Assembly (NCBI GenBank): GCA_963824595.1
Contig: CAWGPY010000001.1
Span: 558,001-622,000, forward strand
Length of the DNA: 64,000 nucleotides
Direction of reading: 5' to 3'
DNA from: Cybelea sp963824595
GTDB taxonomy: Bacteria > Vulcanimicrobiota > Vulcanimicrobiia > Vulcanimicrobiales > Vulcanimicrobiaceae
Part shown: positions 7,518 to 15,417 of the stretch, piece after piece
Layout of the letters: each line of letters starts with the position of its first letter
How positions within the stretch are numbered: position 1 is the stretch's first letter
Position numbers and translations under genes: made by a program
Notes under the pieces: generated by a model
What the model was told of the DNA's origin: nothing
The model's input: the letters and a program-made list of their open reading frames with translations, nothing else
Database searches by the model: none

Positions 7518-7602
7518 GGGTAGGTGGCCGAGTGGTTAATGGCACCAGACTGTAAATCTGGCGCGCGAAAGCGCTACGCTGGTTCGAATCCAGCCCTGCC
7601 CA
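7518..7602 (+). tRNA. tRNA-Tyr (anticodon GUA)
   Basis: Acceptor stem GGGTAGG/CCTGCCC, anticodon arm CCAGA CTGTAAA TCTGG with anticodon GUA, a long variable arm (GCGCGAAAGCGC type) as expected for bacterial tRNA-Tyr, and T arm GCTGG TTCGAAT CCAGC. The discriminator is A and CCA is not encoded. It is 7 bases upstream of tRNA-Gly, so the two are surely co-transcribed. Confidence 0.95.
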
Positions 7603-7609
7603 AATTTTC

Positions 7610-7683
7610 GCGGGCGTTGCATAGTGGTAATGCCCTTGCCTTCCAAGCAAGAGTCGCGGGTTCGATTCCCGCCGCCCGCTCCA
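7610..7683 (+). tRNA. tRNA-Gly (anticodon UCC)
   Basis: Acceptor stem GCGGGCG/CGCCCGC with U73 and encoded CCA (7681-7683), anticodon arm CTTGC CTTCCAA GCAAG giving UCC, and T arm CGGG TTCGATT CCCG. A regular class I cloverleaf, second in the tRNA-Tyr/tRNA-Gly transcript. Confidence 0.95.
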
Positions 7684-7701
7684 CCCGCACCGGGTGATTT
7701 T
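7682..7701 (+). terminator. Probable terminator of the tRNA-Tyr/Gly transcript
   Basis: CACCCG-CAC-CGGGTG directly after the tRNA-Gly CCA, followed by ATTTTCC. The stem is short but GC-rich and placed where a tRNA operon terminator is expected. The start of the next gene lies about 17 bases beyond it. Confidence 0.5.
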
Positions 7702-7717
7702 CCGCCCCCGACAGAAA

Positions 7718-8737
7718 ATGCCGGGTATGCGAAATCTTGGAGTCTTCGCCTCGGCGGCCATTGGCATTGGAGCCCTGGCCTTCTCCGCGTGTTCCGGCAC
7801 CGGTCTGCAGGATCGCAGTCCGGCACCGCCGCTTTCGACGGCCGCCACGCGCGCCGCCGGGAGCCTCGCGCACTCGGGCTTGGCCAGGGTGCCGGCGTTG
7901 GCGCAGGTCCGCACCGCAGCGCAACGTGGCGTCGGACACCGCAAGGGCGGCGTGAAGCTCCTCTACGTGGACGATTTCATCACCAACTCCGTCGCAATCT
8001 TCGATAACGACGGGTGGGCGAGCGCCGGTACCATCGCCGATCCGAACGCGGGCCCCGACGGCAACTGGGTCGATAAGGCCGGCAATCTCTACGTCGCCAA
8101 CTATCGCGCGCGCAACGTTACGGAGTACGCTCCCGGCGCGACGGCGCCGACGTTCACCTATGCGAGCGGCATGAGCGATCCGGTCGGCGTGACGACCGAC
8201 GAGGCCGGCAACGTGTACGAGGCCGACTTCGACGGCGGCTTCGTCAACGAGTACGATCAGGCCACCGACGCCGTCGTGGCATCGTGCAGCCCCGGCGGCA
8301 GCGTCGAAGGCGTCGCCGTCGACCCCAGCGGCGACGTGTTCGCTGACTACGTCGAGGGCTCGCAGGGACACATCATCGAATATTTCGGCGGCCTCAGCGG
8401 CTGCCCCGGCGTCGTGCTGGGCGTTGATCTGCAGTACCCGGGCGGCATGGTCGCCGACAAGAACGGCGGGTTGGTCGTCTGCGATCAGGTTGCCGCGACG
8501 GTGGACATCATCAAGCCGCCGTATGGCAGCGTCGCAACGAAACTTGGAAAAGGCTGGCTCGAGCCGTTCCACGTGACGATCAGCCACGCCAAAAAGCAGG
8601 CGTACGTCACGGACGCGGGTTCGGGCGCCGTCGTCGTGCTTACGTTCCCGGGCGGCGACACGGTCGCGACCCTGAACGCGGCCAACGGCCTCGGCCTCCC
8701 TTCGAGCGCGGTGGACAGCAAGAACTTCATTCCCTAA
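7718..8737 (+). CDS. Lipoprotein with NHL-like beta-propeller
   Basis: About 339 aa from ATG 7718 (ATG 7727 is also possible; ribosome site weak). The lipobox is ALAFSACSG. From residue 80 on there are repeated blade-like units with the pattern D-x-x-G-N-[LV]-Y-[VE]-A-[ND] (KAGNLYVANY, EAGNVYEADF, PSGDVFADY, KNGGLVVCDQ), as in NHL/SMP-30-type six-bladed propellers. Such proteins usually bind ligands or partners at the cell surface; a catalytic role is not indicated. The protein at 48916-49944 has the same architecture. It follows the tRNA pair and its terminator. Confidence 0.75.
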   Translation: MPGMRNLGVFASAAIGIGALAFSACSGTGLQDRSPAPPLSTAATRAAGSLAHSGLARVPALAQVRTAAQRGVGHRKGGVKLLYVDDFITNSVAIFDNDGWASAGTIADPNAGPDGNWVDKAGNLYVANYRARNVTEYAPGATAPTFTYASGMSDPVGVTTDEAGNVYEADFDGGFVNEYDQATDAVVASCSPGGSVEGVAVDPSGDVFADYVEGSQGHIIEYFGGLSGCPGVVLGVDLQYPGGMVADKNGGLVVCDQVAATVDIIKPPYGSVATKLGKGWLEPFHVTISHAKKQAYVTDAGSGAVVVLTFPGGDTVATLNAANGLGLPSSAVDSKNFIP

Positions 8738-8848
8738 GCCGCGCTCGGCAAGCTCGCCTGAGGAGCGGGCTGGAAGACCACCGCTCTTTAGCCCGGCGAG
8801 CAAAGGGAGCGCATGCCACTCAGCGAATGCTGGCAATCCCTTGCTTCG

Positions 8849-8877
8849 GACCGCGCTATCGCGACGATAGTGCGGTC
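8849..8877 (+). promoter_or_regulatory. Long hairpin in the leader of the 8905 gene
   Basis: GACCGCGCTATCG-CGA-CGATAGTGCGGTC: 13 paired positions (12 Watson-Crick, one G-U as RNA) around a 3-base loop, ending 27 bases before the ATG at 8905. No T-run follows, so it is a poor terminator. It may be a leader-stabilising hairpin or a palindromic operator. Confidence 0.45.
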
Positions 8878-8904
8878 TGTGCCTCACTAAGGAGACTCGA
8901 CAAC

Positions 8905-10149
8905 ATGCGCTTATCTATGGCGACCGCAATTAGCGTTGCCCTGGCGGCATCTCTGTTTGCGGGTTGTTCCACCTCGTCGCAGGGCACGTCGGCCCTGCCC
9001 GGTTCCTCCTCCGCCGGCGCGCCGATGGGACACGGCGCCGGCGCCCCCAGCTGGCAGATCCCGCACGGCAAGATCTCGCCGCTGCAGCGGTTGAAGATGC
9101 AGATCGCCGGCAAGCTTCCCGGCCCCGCGACGCGCGGCGCCCTCAAATGGCAGCTCGGCCGCCTCCAAGGGCACGCCCGTCCCCACTACCGTTTCCATCC
9201 CAATATCGCCGCGAAGATGTGGTCGGACGACACCGACTTCGGTTACCTCCTCGGCCTCAGCAAGAAGTTCAAGACCCTCTCGGCGATCAACACCGAAGCC
9301 GACGGCTGCTACGATCCGATCACGGTTAAGATCGACCATAGCCACAACATCTGGACCGCGTGCGAGGCCAACTCGACGTTCGAAGCCGGCGCGGCGCAAG
9401 AATACAGCAGCTCCGGAACGGCGCTGGGCACGTATAACGTCGGTTGCCCCACCAACATCCCGCCCAGCCAGTGCGCGTACTTCTTCAGCGAGACGTTCGA
9501 CCAGTTCGAGAACTCGAGCTACGTCTTCGCGAACCTGACGTACTATGAGAACTGCTACTTCGTCGGCAGCTCCGAGTACTGCGGCTTCGGCGAAGGCTTC
9601 GAATACTGGCCGAACGGCAGCCCGGCGTCGCAGCCGAAGCTGATCGACGTCACTACGGCTGGCACAAACTACGTCTACGACATCTACTATGCCGACATCG
9701 ACAGCTCGAGCAACATCTGGTTTACGTACTACGGCTGCGCGAGCAGCTATCCGTACAACTGCGGCTACGGCGTGGGCGAGGTCACGTCGCCGACCACGTC
9801 GCCGTCGACCGTCTCAATCGCGTCTCCGGGAACCCTCGAGTTCGCGGGCGGCGTCTACACCAGCAACGGCGGCACCCGCGTCTGGGTGACCGACCAGGAA
9901 CTCCGCACGACCACCGAATGGACCGGCGGCGTGATGGGTTCCGTGATCGGCCCGACGGCCACCGATATCGAAGGCCTGGGCGATCCCGTCGCCGGAGGCT
10001 TCAACTCGACGGATACCAAGTTAGGGTTGGGCGATGCCTACGGCTGGTCCGACGGCTGCACGGTCTCAACCAATATCTGCAAGGTCCACGCGAGCGCCGA
10101 CATGCCCGACGGGGCCGAAGGCTTCGCGTACCAGCCCTCCGACAAGTAA
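8905..10149 (+). CDS. Lipoprotein of a local propeller-like paralog family
   Basis: 414 aa from ATG 8905, chosen because AAGGAG precedes it by about 10 bases and a lipoprotein signal follows (VALAASLFAGC). After a Ser/Gly-rich linker comes a helical stretch LQRLKMQIAGKLPGPATRGA, then a cysteine- and tyrosine-rich beta domain with repeated D-x-x-x-N-[IL]-W units (HSHNIWTAC, SSSNIWFTYYGC). The minus-strand protein at 11940-13133 is a clear paralog, sharing KxQIAGKxP, the DGCYxxx-VKxDHxxNxWTxC region and the LGDAxGWxD segment near the end. Function unknown; probably a surface-exposed propeller. A strong terminator follows. Confidence 0.72.
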   Translation: MRLSMATAISVALAASLFAGCSTSSQGTSALPGSSSAGAPMGHGAGAPSWQIPHGKISPLQRLKMQIAGKLPGPATRGALKWQLGRLQGHARPHYRFHPNIAAKMWSDDTDFGYLLGLSKKFKTLSAINTEADGCYDPITVKIDHSHNIWTACEANSTFEAGAAQEYSSSGTALGTYNVGCPTNIPPSQCAYFFSETFDQFENSSYVFANLTYYENCYFVGSSEYCGFGEGFEYWPNGSPASQPKLIDVTTAGTNYVYDIYYADIDSSSNIWFTYYGCASSYPYNCGYGVGEVTSPTTSPSTVSIASPGTLEFAGGVYTSNGGTRVWVTDQELRTTTEWTGGVMGSVIGPTATDIEGLGDPVAGGFNSTDTKLGLGDAYGWSDGCTVSTNICKVHASADMPDGAEGFAYQPSDK

Positions 10150-10190
10150 GCACGTCTAGCAATCCACATCGCTTAGCAGGGCAAACGGGA

Positions 10191-10220
10191 ACGGGGTCCT
10201 CTGCGGAGGGCCCCGTTTTT
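10191..10220 (+). terminator. Rho-independent terminator
   Basis: ACGGGG-T-CCTC-TGC-GGAG-GG-CCCCGT followed directly by a T-run. This is the clearest intrinsic terminator in the window and ends the 8905 lipoprotein transcript. Confidence 0.9.
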
Positions 10221-10282
10221 CTCGCCAAGAAGAGGAGGGAAGCGTTTTACGCCTTTTTTACTTTTTGCTAATTGGAGAACGT

Positions 10283-10570
10283 ATGAGAACGAGTTTAACG
10301 GTGCTGGCTCTAGGCGCATGTCTCATGGCGGCGAGCGTGCAGCCGAGTTCTGCGCAAGGCATGGCCTCCGCGATGATGCCCAAGTGCGCGTCCGGCGATT
10401 CGGTCGTGGGCGTCAACATGACCACGAAGATGTACATGACGCAGGCTCAGATGAAGGCCAAGTCGGCCGGAATGACCCCGGAGCAAAAACAGGCGATGAT
10501 GAAGAAGAACAACGTCAAGCTGATGTGCAAGTCGCAGGCGACCGCGATGGGCGCCAAGCCCGCGCCCTAG
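10283..10570 (+). CDS. Small exported Met/Lys-rich protein
   Basis: 95 aa from ATG 10283, preceded by TTGGAGAAC. A Sec signal (VLALGACLMAASVQPSSAQG) leaves a mature peptide of about 70 residues rich in Met, Lys and Ala. It carries two cysteines (MPKCASG and LMCKSQ) and a central TPEQKQAMMKKNNVKL helix. I do not recognise it; similar short exported proteins annotated DUF or hypothetical are common in this lineage. It faces the convergent phosphoesterase operon across 7 bases. Confidence 0.6.
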   Translation: MRTSLTVLALGACLMAASVQPSSAQGMASAMMPKCASGDSVVGVNMTTKMYMTQAQMKAKSAGMTPEQKQAMMKKNNVKLMCKSQATAMGAKPAP

Positions 10571-10577
10571 CCGGCAA

Positions 10578-11933
10578 TCAGTCGTCGTCGGGTGACTGCG
10601 TGGATACCGGCCGGGCCAGAAAGTAACGCGCAGAGTACCTCGCTCGGATGTGCCGGAAGCGCCGCGGCTTCGATCCGAAGTCGAAGCAGTCGCCGAGATC
10701 GTCGGATCGTACGTCCGTCGTTCCGAGCGAGGGCAGCCCGAAGGTCTCTTCCGTAAATTTCAAGATGCTCCCGAACTCGTGCTGCGAGTGCGATACGTAG
10801 CCCGCTCTTGCGTACGGCGAGATCGCGATCAGGGGTACGCGAAAGCCGAGTTCGAACGAGTCGTACGTGGGCGGCCTGACGTGATCGTACCAGCCGCCCC
10901 AGTCGTCCCACAGCAAGAAGATGGCGGTCGAGTTCCAGTATTTGCTCTCGCCGATCTCGTTCACGACCGAGGCCACCCACGACGGCCCGCTGCCGTCGTT
11001 GGTGCCGGCGTGATCGGATTCGGCTGCGTCCGGAGTCACCCACGTGATCTTTGCCAGGCTGCCGTGCGCGACGTCGGCGAGCACCCGTTCCGACGGTGAA
11101 ATCACGTTGGCGTACGACCTCCCGTAGCGGATCGATCGAATCGCGTCGGGCGCGTGCCACGCGCCGTCCTTCGGCCGCGCCTGGTAGTAGTGCCAGCCGA
11201 TCGAGTACTCGTCGGCGAGTTGCATCAGCGAGATGCGGTCGAAACACGGATAGACCCTCCGGTTCTCGTTCCCGCGCACGTCGATCACCTGCACGATCGA
11301 ACCCTGCGGCGAGTCGCAGCCGCCGGTGAACTTGCCGGCGGCGGTCAACGGCTCTTCGGAGGCCTGCAGCGTCGAACCGTAGCCGATCGTCGCGCTGCCG
11401 CTGACGAGGTATTGATGGGCCGGAAAGCTGGGGCCCTGATCGGTCTCGAACGTGTCGTCCGCAAACGCATACTGCTGCGCCATGTCCCAATACGGCTGGA
11501 CCTCGTCTTTCGGAACGTAGCCGTAGGCGGCCACGGTCGTGGGCGGGCACTCGCTGGGCGGCGTCTTCTTCTTGCACGCCATCTGCTCGAGATCGAAGCC
11601 GTTGAGGTTGCCCCCGGCATACTCGGTTTTGAACGCCGAGTGCGCGTGCGACAGGTCGTAGGGCGCGACGAGCGACTCGGGCTGCAGCTCGACCGTTTGG
11701 CCGTGCGAGTTCTGCCCCGACTGCGCCGTGTCCGCGCCCGGCAAGCCGTTGAAGAGATCGTCGACGGTGCGATTCTCCTGCACGATGATGACGACGTGCC
11801 TGATCGGCGACGTTTTCGGCGAGCGCCCGAGCGTGGCGGCTGGGCCGCCCGCGGGGTCACCGCCCGTCGCGCCGCCGCACGCCGTCAGCGCCGCCGCGAC
11901 AACGGCGATGCAGAGTCGTCGAATCGCGGCCAT
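10578..11933 (-). CDS. Lipoprotein phosphoesterase (acid phosphatase/phospholipase C family)
   Basis: 451 aa, last gene of a four-gene minus-strand operon. The lipobox is AAALTACGG. The PF04185-type core begins IRHVVIIVQENRTVDDLF, where Glu53-Asn54 match the metal-binding pair of AcpA-like enzymes. It continues through QGPSFPAHQYLVSG (candidate nucleophile in the S-F-x-x-H motif) and ends with LLWDDWGGWYDHV, whose Asp-Asp would complete the metal site. These enzymes release phosphate or phospho-head groups from phosphoesters outside the cytoplasm; the actual substrate is unknown. Close paralogs lie at 13138-14532 and 49944-51308. Confidence 0.88.
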   Translation of the reverse strand: MAAIRRLCIAVVAAALTACGGATGGDPAGGPAATLGRSPKTSPIRHVVIIVQENRTVDDLFNGLPGADTAQSGQNSHGQTVELQPESLVAPYDLSHAHSAFKTEYAGGNLNGFDLEQMACKKKTPPSECPPTTVAAYGYVPKDEVQPYWDMAQQYAFADDTFETDQGPSFPAHQYLVSGSATIGYGSTLQASEEPLTAAGKFTGGCDSPQGSIVQVIDVRGNENRRVYPCFDRISLMQLADEYSIGWHYYQARPKDGAWHAPDAIRSIRYGRSYANVISPSERVLADVAHGSLAKITWVTPDAAESDHAGTNDGSGPSWVASVVNEIGESKYWNSTAIFLLWDDWGGWYDHVRPPTYDSFELGFRVPLIAISPYARAGYVSHSQHEFGSILKFTEETFGLPSLGTTDVRSDDLGDCFDFGSKPRRFRHIRARYSARYFLARPVSTQSPDDD

Positions 11934-11939
11934 CAGACG

Positions 11940-13133
11940 CTACCTATCCGACGGGACCGGCGCGACGCTGAGGTTGTCTTGGTTCACGTTGATGCCCACG
12001 ACGCCGGCCCATTTGTTGTGCGCGACGGCGCCGGAGTCGATCCACCCCCACGCGTCGCCGAGCGCCATGCGCGAGTCGTCGGCGGTGAAGCCGCCGTCGA
12101 TGGGCGAGCCATATCCCGCGTAGTCGGCGATCGTCGGGCCTAAAATGGCCGGCTTCTCGCTCTTCGCGAAGGGAAGCGCATAGCGAGCGATCGTGCGCGC
12201 GTCGGGCTCTACGACGTTGAGCGTCTTGCCGCCGTTGCTCACCGATAGGCCCTGCAGGTAGGTCGTGCCGGGCGGAATGAGATTGACGATCGCCGGACTC
12301 GCGCTCGCCGGGTGCTTGATCTCGTCAACGAGATAACCGCACGCGCTCGACGACGTGCAGCCGTAGCCGGACACGTAGAGATTGCCCGCGCGGTCGGTAT
12401 CGAGATAATAGGCGTTCTGGAGGTTTGAGTCGGCGATGCCCGACGGGCCGGCGCTCGACGCGCCGGCGTTCCACCAGCTGAGCGGGTAGGTGTAGTAGGT
12501 GCAGTTGCCGGAGACGCACGTCTCCGAGAACTCGTTTGCGGCGAACACGTGACCGTGCGAGTCGGTGGCGACGTCGTTGGCGAATCCGTAGAACGCGCAG
12601 TCGCTGCCGCAAGCGAAGCTGTCGTCGTACGTGGCCGAAGGCGTGCCCGAGCCGCGCGCGTATTCCTGCACCGCTCCGCCCTGCGCCCGTGCGTTGTCGT
12701 AGCACGACGTCCACAGGTTCTGCGCGTGGTCGACCTTGATGCCGTAGTTGTAGTAGCAGCCGTTCGCGACGGTGTCGATGGCGGTGACCGTCACGTTGCC
12801 CTTCGCGTTCTGGCCGAAGATGTAGCCGAAGTAGCCGTCGCTGACCCACGTTCCGACCGCCGCGTTCGGATCGAAGCGCAGGTGGGGGTGCTCGCGGTTG
12901 CGGATCTCGCCGAGGATGTGCTTCAGCACGGCGCGCCGTAGCGCGCTCGGCACCTTGCCCGCAATCTGCAGCTTCAGCATCTTGACCGGGCCTACGTAGA
13001 CGCGCCGCGCCGCGGCGGTCACGCCCTGCGAGAGCCCGGGCGGATACGGGACGGCCGTCCGCACCGAGCAGCCCGCGAGCGTCGCGCCGATCAGCACGAG
13101 TGCGGTTCGGCGAGCGGACGACCGCAGGGTCAT
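11940..13133 (-). CDS. Lipoprotein, propeller-like, paralog of the 8905 protein
   Basis: 397 aa with lipobox LIGATLAGC. A helix MLKLQIAGKVPSALRRAVLK precedes a beta-rich domain with D-x-x-x-N-L-[WY] blades (HAQNLWTSCY, RAGNLYVSGYGC) and several cysteines likely paired in disulfides. It sits between two phosphoesterase genes with 4-6 bases on each side, so it is translated from the same mRNA and may assist or tether these enzymes. That role is inference. Its paralog is encoded 1.8 kb away on the opposite strand. Confidence 0.72.
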   Translation of the reverse strand: MTLRSSARRTALVLIGATLAGCSVRTAVPYPPGLSQGVTAAARRVYVGPVKMLKLQIAGKVPSALRRAVLKHILGEIRNREHPHLRFDPNAAVGTWVSDGYFGYIFGQNAKGNVTVTAIDTVANGCYYNYGIKVDHAQNLWTSCYDNARAQGGAVQEYARGSGTPSATYDDSFACGSDCAFYGFANDVATDSHGHVFAANEFSETCVSGNCTYYTYPLSWWNAGASSAGPSGIADSNLQNAYYLDTDRAGNLYVSGYGCTSSSACGYLVDEIKHPASASPAIVNLIPPGTTYLQGLSVSNGGKTLNVVEPDARTIARYALPFAKSEKPAILGPTIADYAGYGSPIDGGFTADDSRMALGDAWGWIDSGAVAHNKWAGVVGINVNQDNLSVAPVPSDR

Positions 13134-13137
13134 TGCG

Positions 13138-14532
13138 CTACTCGTCGTCGTCCGGATCGAGATTCGACGGAGGCCGGCTCAGGAAGTATCGTGCCGAGTA
13201 CTGCGAGGGAATGTGCCGGAAGCGGTGCGCGCCGCCGTGAAAGTCGAAGCAGCCCGAGAGGTCGGCGGAGCGGGCGTCGGTCGTGCCCAACGAGGGCAAG
13301 CCGAACGTCTTTTCGGCGAATTTGAGGATGCTGCCGAGTTCGTAATGCTGGTGCGCGACGTAATGCTGCTTCGCGTACGGCGAGATCACGATGAGCGGCA
13401 CGCGGAAGCCGAGCTCGAACGAGTCGTAGATCTTGGGTTTGGCGTGATCGTACCAGCCGCCCCAATCGTCCCACACCACGAAGATGGCGGTTGAGTCCCA
13501 GTACCGGCTCTCGCCGATCGCGTTTACGACGGATGCCACCCACGACGGGCCGGTGCCGTCGGTAATGCCGGCGTGATCGGAGGCGCGCGCCGTCGGCGTC
13601 ACCCACACGATGTTTGCGAGGTGCCCGGCGGCGACGTCGTTGAGAATCTGCGCCGACGGGTTCACGACGTCCGCGAACGACGCGCTGCTGCGGATCGGCC
13701 GTAGGGCGTCGGGAGCGTGCCACGCACCGTCGAGCGGCCGCGCCTGATAGTAGCGCCAGCTGACCGAGGCGTCGTTCGCCAGCGCCATCAGCGACGTGCG
13801 ATCGAAGCACGGAAAGACGGTTTGATTCTCGTGGCCCTGCTCGTCAATGACGCTGACCGACGATCCGTTGGGTGAGTCGCAGCCGCCCGTGAAGTGGCGG
13901 GTGGCCGTGCGCGGCTCCTCGGACGCGCGTAAGGGCGATCCGTCGTAAACGGTGGAGGTTCCGCTCACGAGGTACTGATGCGCGGGGAAGCTCGGTCCCT
14001 GATCGGTCTCGAAGGTCTCGTCGGCCAGCGTGTACTGCCGCGCCATTTCCCAGTACGGCTGGATCTCGCCGCGCGGCAGATAGGCGTAGGCCCGGTCGCC
14101 GCGCGGCGGGCACTTTGGCTGGCCCGTATGATGCCTGCAGTTGGAGTGGACGCGGTCGAACCCGTTCATGCCGCCGTTCGCGTACTCGGTGAGGAACCCG
14201 GTGTGCGAATGGGAGAGGTCGTACGGCGCCGTCATCGAGACGGGCCGCAACGGCACCCGCTGTCCTTTGGAGTTCGTCCCCGCATCCACCGTGTCGGCGC
14301 CGGGGAAACCGCGGAAGATATTATCTACCGTGCGGTTCTCCTGGATGATGATCACCACGTGGCTGATGGGAGAACGGCCCGGCGGAGGATCGGAGGAACC
14401 GGCCGGAATCGACGGACCGGATTGTCCGCCGCATCCGGCCGCGAGCGCGGCCGCTGCGGCCGCCATGAACCAGCGCTGCGCCTGGGCGACGCCGCGGGCT
14501 CTAGCGACCGATGACGACCGTGCCGGTGCCAC
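13138..14532 (-). CDS. Lipoprotein phosphoesterase (acid phosphatase/phospholipase C family)
   Basis: 464 aa from GTG 14532. The lipobox AAALAAGCGG lies unusually far in (Cys about residue 34), so a later start at Met23 is possible. Metal-site motifs are IIIQENRTVDNIF (Glu65-Asn66) and VVWDDWGGWYDHA, with QGPSFPAHQYLVSG between. It is very similar throughout to the enzyme encoded at 10578-11933; the two look like duplicates now separated by the propeller-like lipoprotein gene. Substrate unknown. Confidence 0.87.
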   Translation of the reverse strand: MAPARSSSVARARGVAQAQRWFMAAAAAALAAGCGGQSGPSIPAGSSDPPPGRSPISHVVIIIQENRTVDNIFRGFPGADTVDAGTNSKGQRVPLRPVSMTAPYDLSHSHTGFLTEYANGGMNGFDRVHSNCRHHTGQPKCPPRGDRAYAYLPRGEIQPYWEMARQYTLADETFETDQGPSFPAHQYLVSGTSTVYDGSPLRASEEPRTATRHFTGGCDSPNGSSVSVIDEQGHENQTVFPCFDRTSLMALANDASVSWRYYQARPLDGAWHAPDALRPIRSSASFADVVNPSAQILNDVAAGHLANIVWVTPTARASDHAGITDGTGPSWVASVVNAIGESRYWDSTAIFVVWDDWGGWYDHAKPKIYDSFELGFRVPLIVISPYAKQHYVAHQHYELGSILKFAEKTFGLPSLGTTDARSADLSGCFDFHGGAHRFRHIPSQYSARYFLSRPPSNLDPDDDE

Positions 14533-14535
14533 GCA

Positions 14536-14883
14536 TCACATGCCTCCCGGCATCATGTTGCAGTCGATCATCTTGTTGAGGAGCGGGCCGGCGACGATGT
14601 TGACGAAGTCCGTGCGCGCCTGCGCGTTCCCCTTGAGCTTCGACGACATGCCGCTCGAGCTCGAGCCCGAGCCGCCCTGTTTCATCTGCGACATCATGCT
14701 CGCGAAGTCGCTGCAGCTCTGGCCGTTGATCTTCGTCACCATCTGATGCGCCGCGTTGACCGCGACCTTGTCGGCCATCTGCTGGCGCACTTGCGCGTGC
14801 GCCGGGGCCACGAGCGAGAAGATCGCCAAGTACGCAACCGCGCCCAAGGCGACACGGCGCACCGTCTTAGAAGAAAGATACAT
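14536..14883 (-). CDS. Small exported protein heading the phosphoesterase operon
   Basis: 115 aa from ATG 14883, chosen because AGGAGGG lies 10 bases upstream. A Sec signal (ALGAVAYLAIFSLVAPAHAQ) is followed by a mature part of about 85 residues with one internal cysteine (GQSCSDF), a Gly/Ser linker (GGSGSSSSG) and a C-terminal cysteine (MIDCNMMPGG). The helical QMADKVAVNAAHQMVTKI segment is reminiscent of small haemophore-like exported proteins, but I cannot assign it. Its stop is 3 bases from the next gene, so it is co-translated with the operon. Confidence 0.65.
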   Translation of the reverse strand: MYLSSKTVRRVALGAVAYLAIFSLVAPAHAQVRQQMADKVAVNAAHQMVTKINGQSCSDFASMMSQMKQGGSGSSSSGMSSKLKGNAQARTDFVNIVAGPLLNKMIDCNMMPGGM

Positions 14884-15000
14884 GAAAAAGTGTCCCTCCT
14901 GCGCGCACCGATTTCGTCGGTGGCACCCTCTTTCCATGCCCGCGCTTGCCGGTAGGGGCCGGGGCCGTCAACGGAGTATCGCTGCCGGAGTCGAGTCTCC

Positions 15001-15075
15001 GCCGTCGTAGCTTAGTGGTAAAGCACGCCCTTGGTAAGGGCGAGAGCACCGGTTCAATCCCGGTCGACGGCTCCA
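15001..15075 (+). tRNA. tRNA-Thr (anticodon GGU)
   Basis: Acceptor stem GCCGTCG/CGACGGC, U73 and encoded CCA. Anticodon arm CGCCC TTGGTAA GGGCG gives GGU, and the T arm is ACCGG TTCAATC CCGGT. A normal class I tRNA with a 5-base variable loop. It is a useful comparison for the long-arm tRNA-Thr(UGU) at 3937-4027. Confidence 0.95.
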
Positions 15076-15129
15076 TTCCCCGCATCAAGAGGGTGAACCG
15101 CTATCGTCCGTTGCGCATCGCTCGCCGCC

Positions 15130-15411
15130 GTGACGCTGCTCGCGGTTGCGGCGGCCGGCCCGGTGCCTACGACGACAAAGGCACGTTCGTCGTCATCAAC
15201 CTCAACCAAAGCATTCCGCTTCAAGATCCACGGATTCAGCGGCACCAAGGTCGGTGAGACGCCGATCGGAGGGGCCGCCGACGTCTACAACTTCTCGCTC
15301 TGCGCCGGCCAGGCGGTGCAGTTCTACGCGTATCCAAAAGGTGGACGGGCGGTCAAGGTGCCGCTCGGCTTCAGCGGGCCTCAAGCCGGGGTCGTCAGCG
15401 AGTCGAAGTAA
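15130..15411 (+). CDS. Small exported protein, reading frame apparently disturbed
   Basis: The frame is open from 15097 to TAA 15411, but the only usual start is GTG 15130, in the middle of what reads as a signal peptide (ASLAAVTLLAVAAAG). The C-terminal half (FKIHGFSGTKVGETPIGG and YNFSLCAGQAVQFYAYPKGG) looks coding. Between about 15165 and 15212 a neighbouring frame reads more convincingly (AYDDKGTFVVINLNQS, with GC-rich third positions). A GTG at 15093 lies in yet another register. This suggests indels, partly compensating, in the gene or in the assembly. Function unknown. Confidence 0.4.
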   Translation: MTLLAVAAAGPVPTTTKARSSSSTSTKAFRFKIHGFSGTKVGETPIGGAADVYNFSLCAGQAVQFYAYPKGGRAVKVPLGFSGPQAGVVSESK

Positions 15412-15417
15412 CGACCG

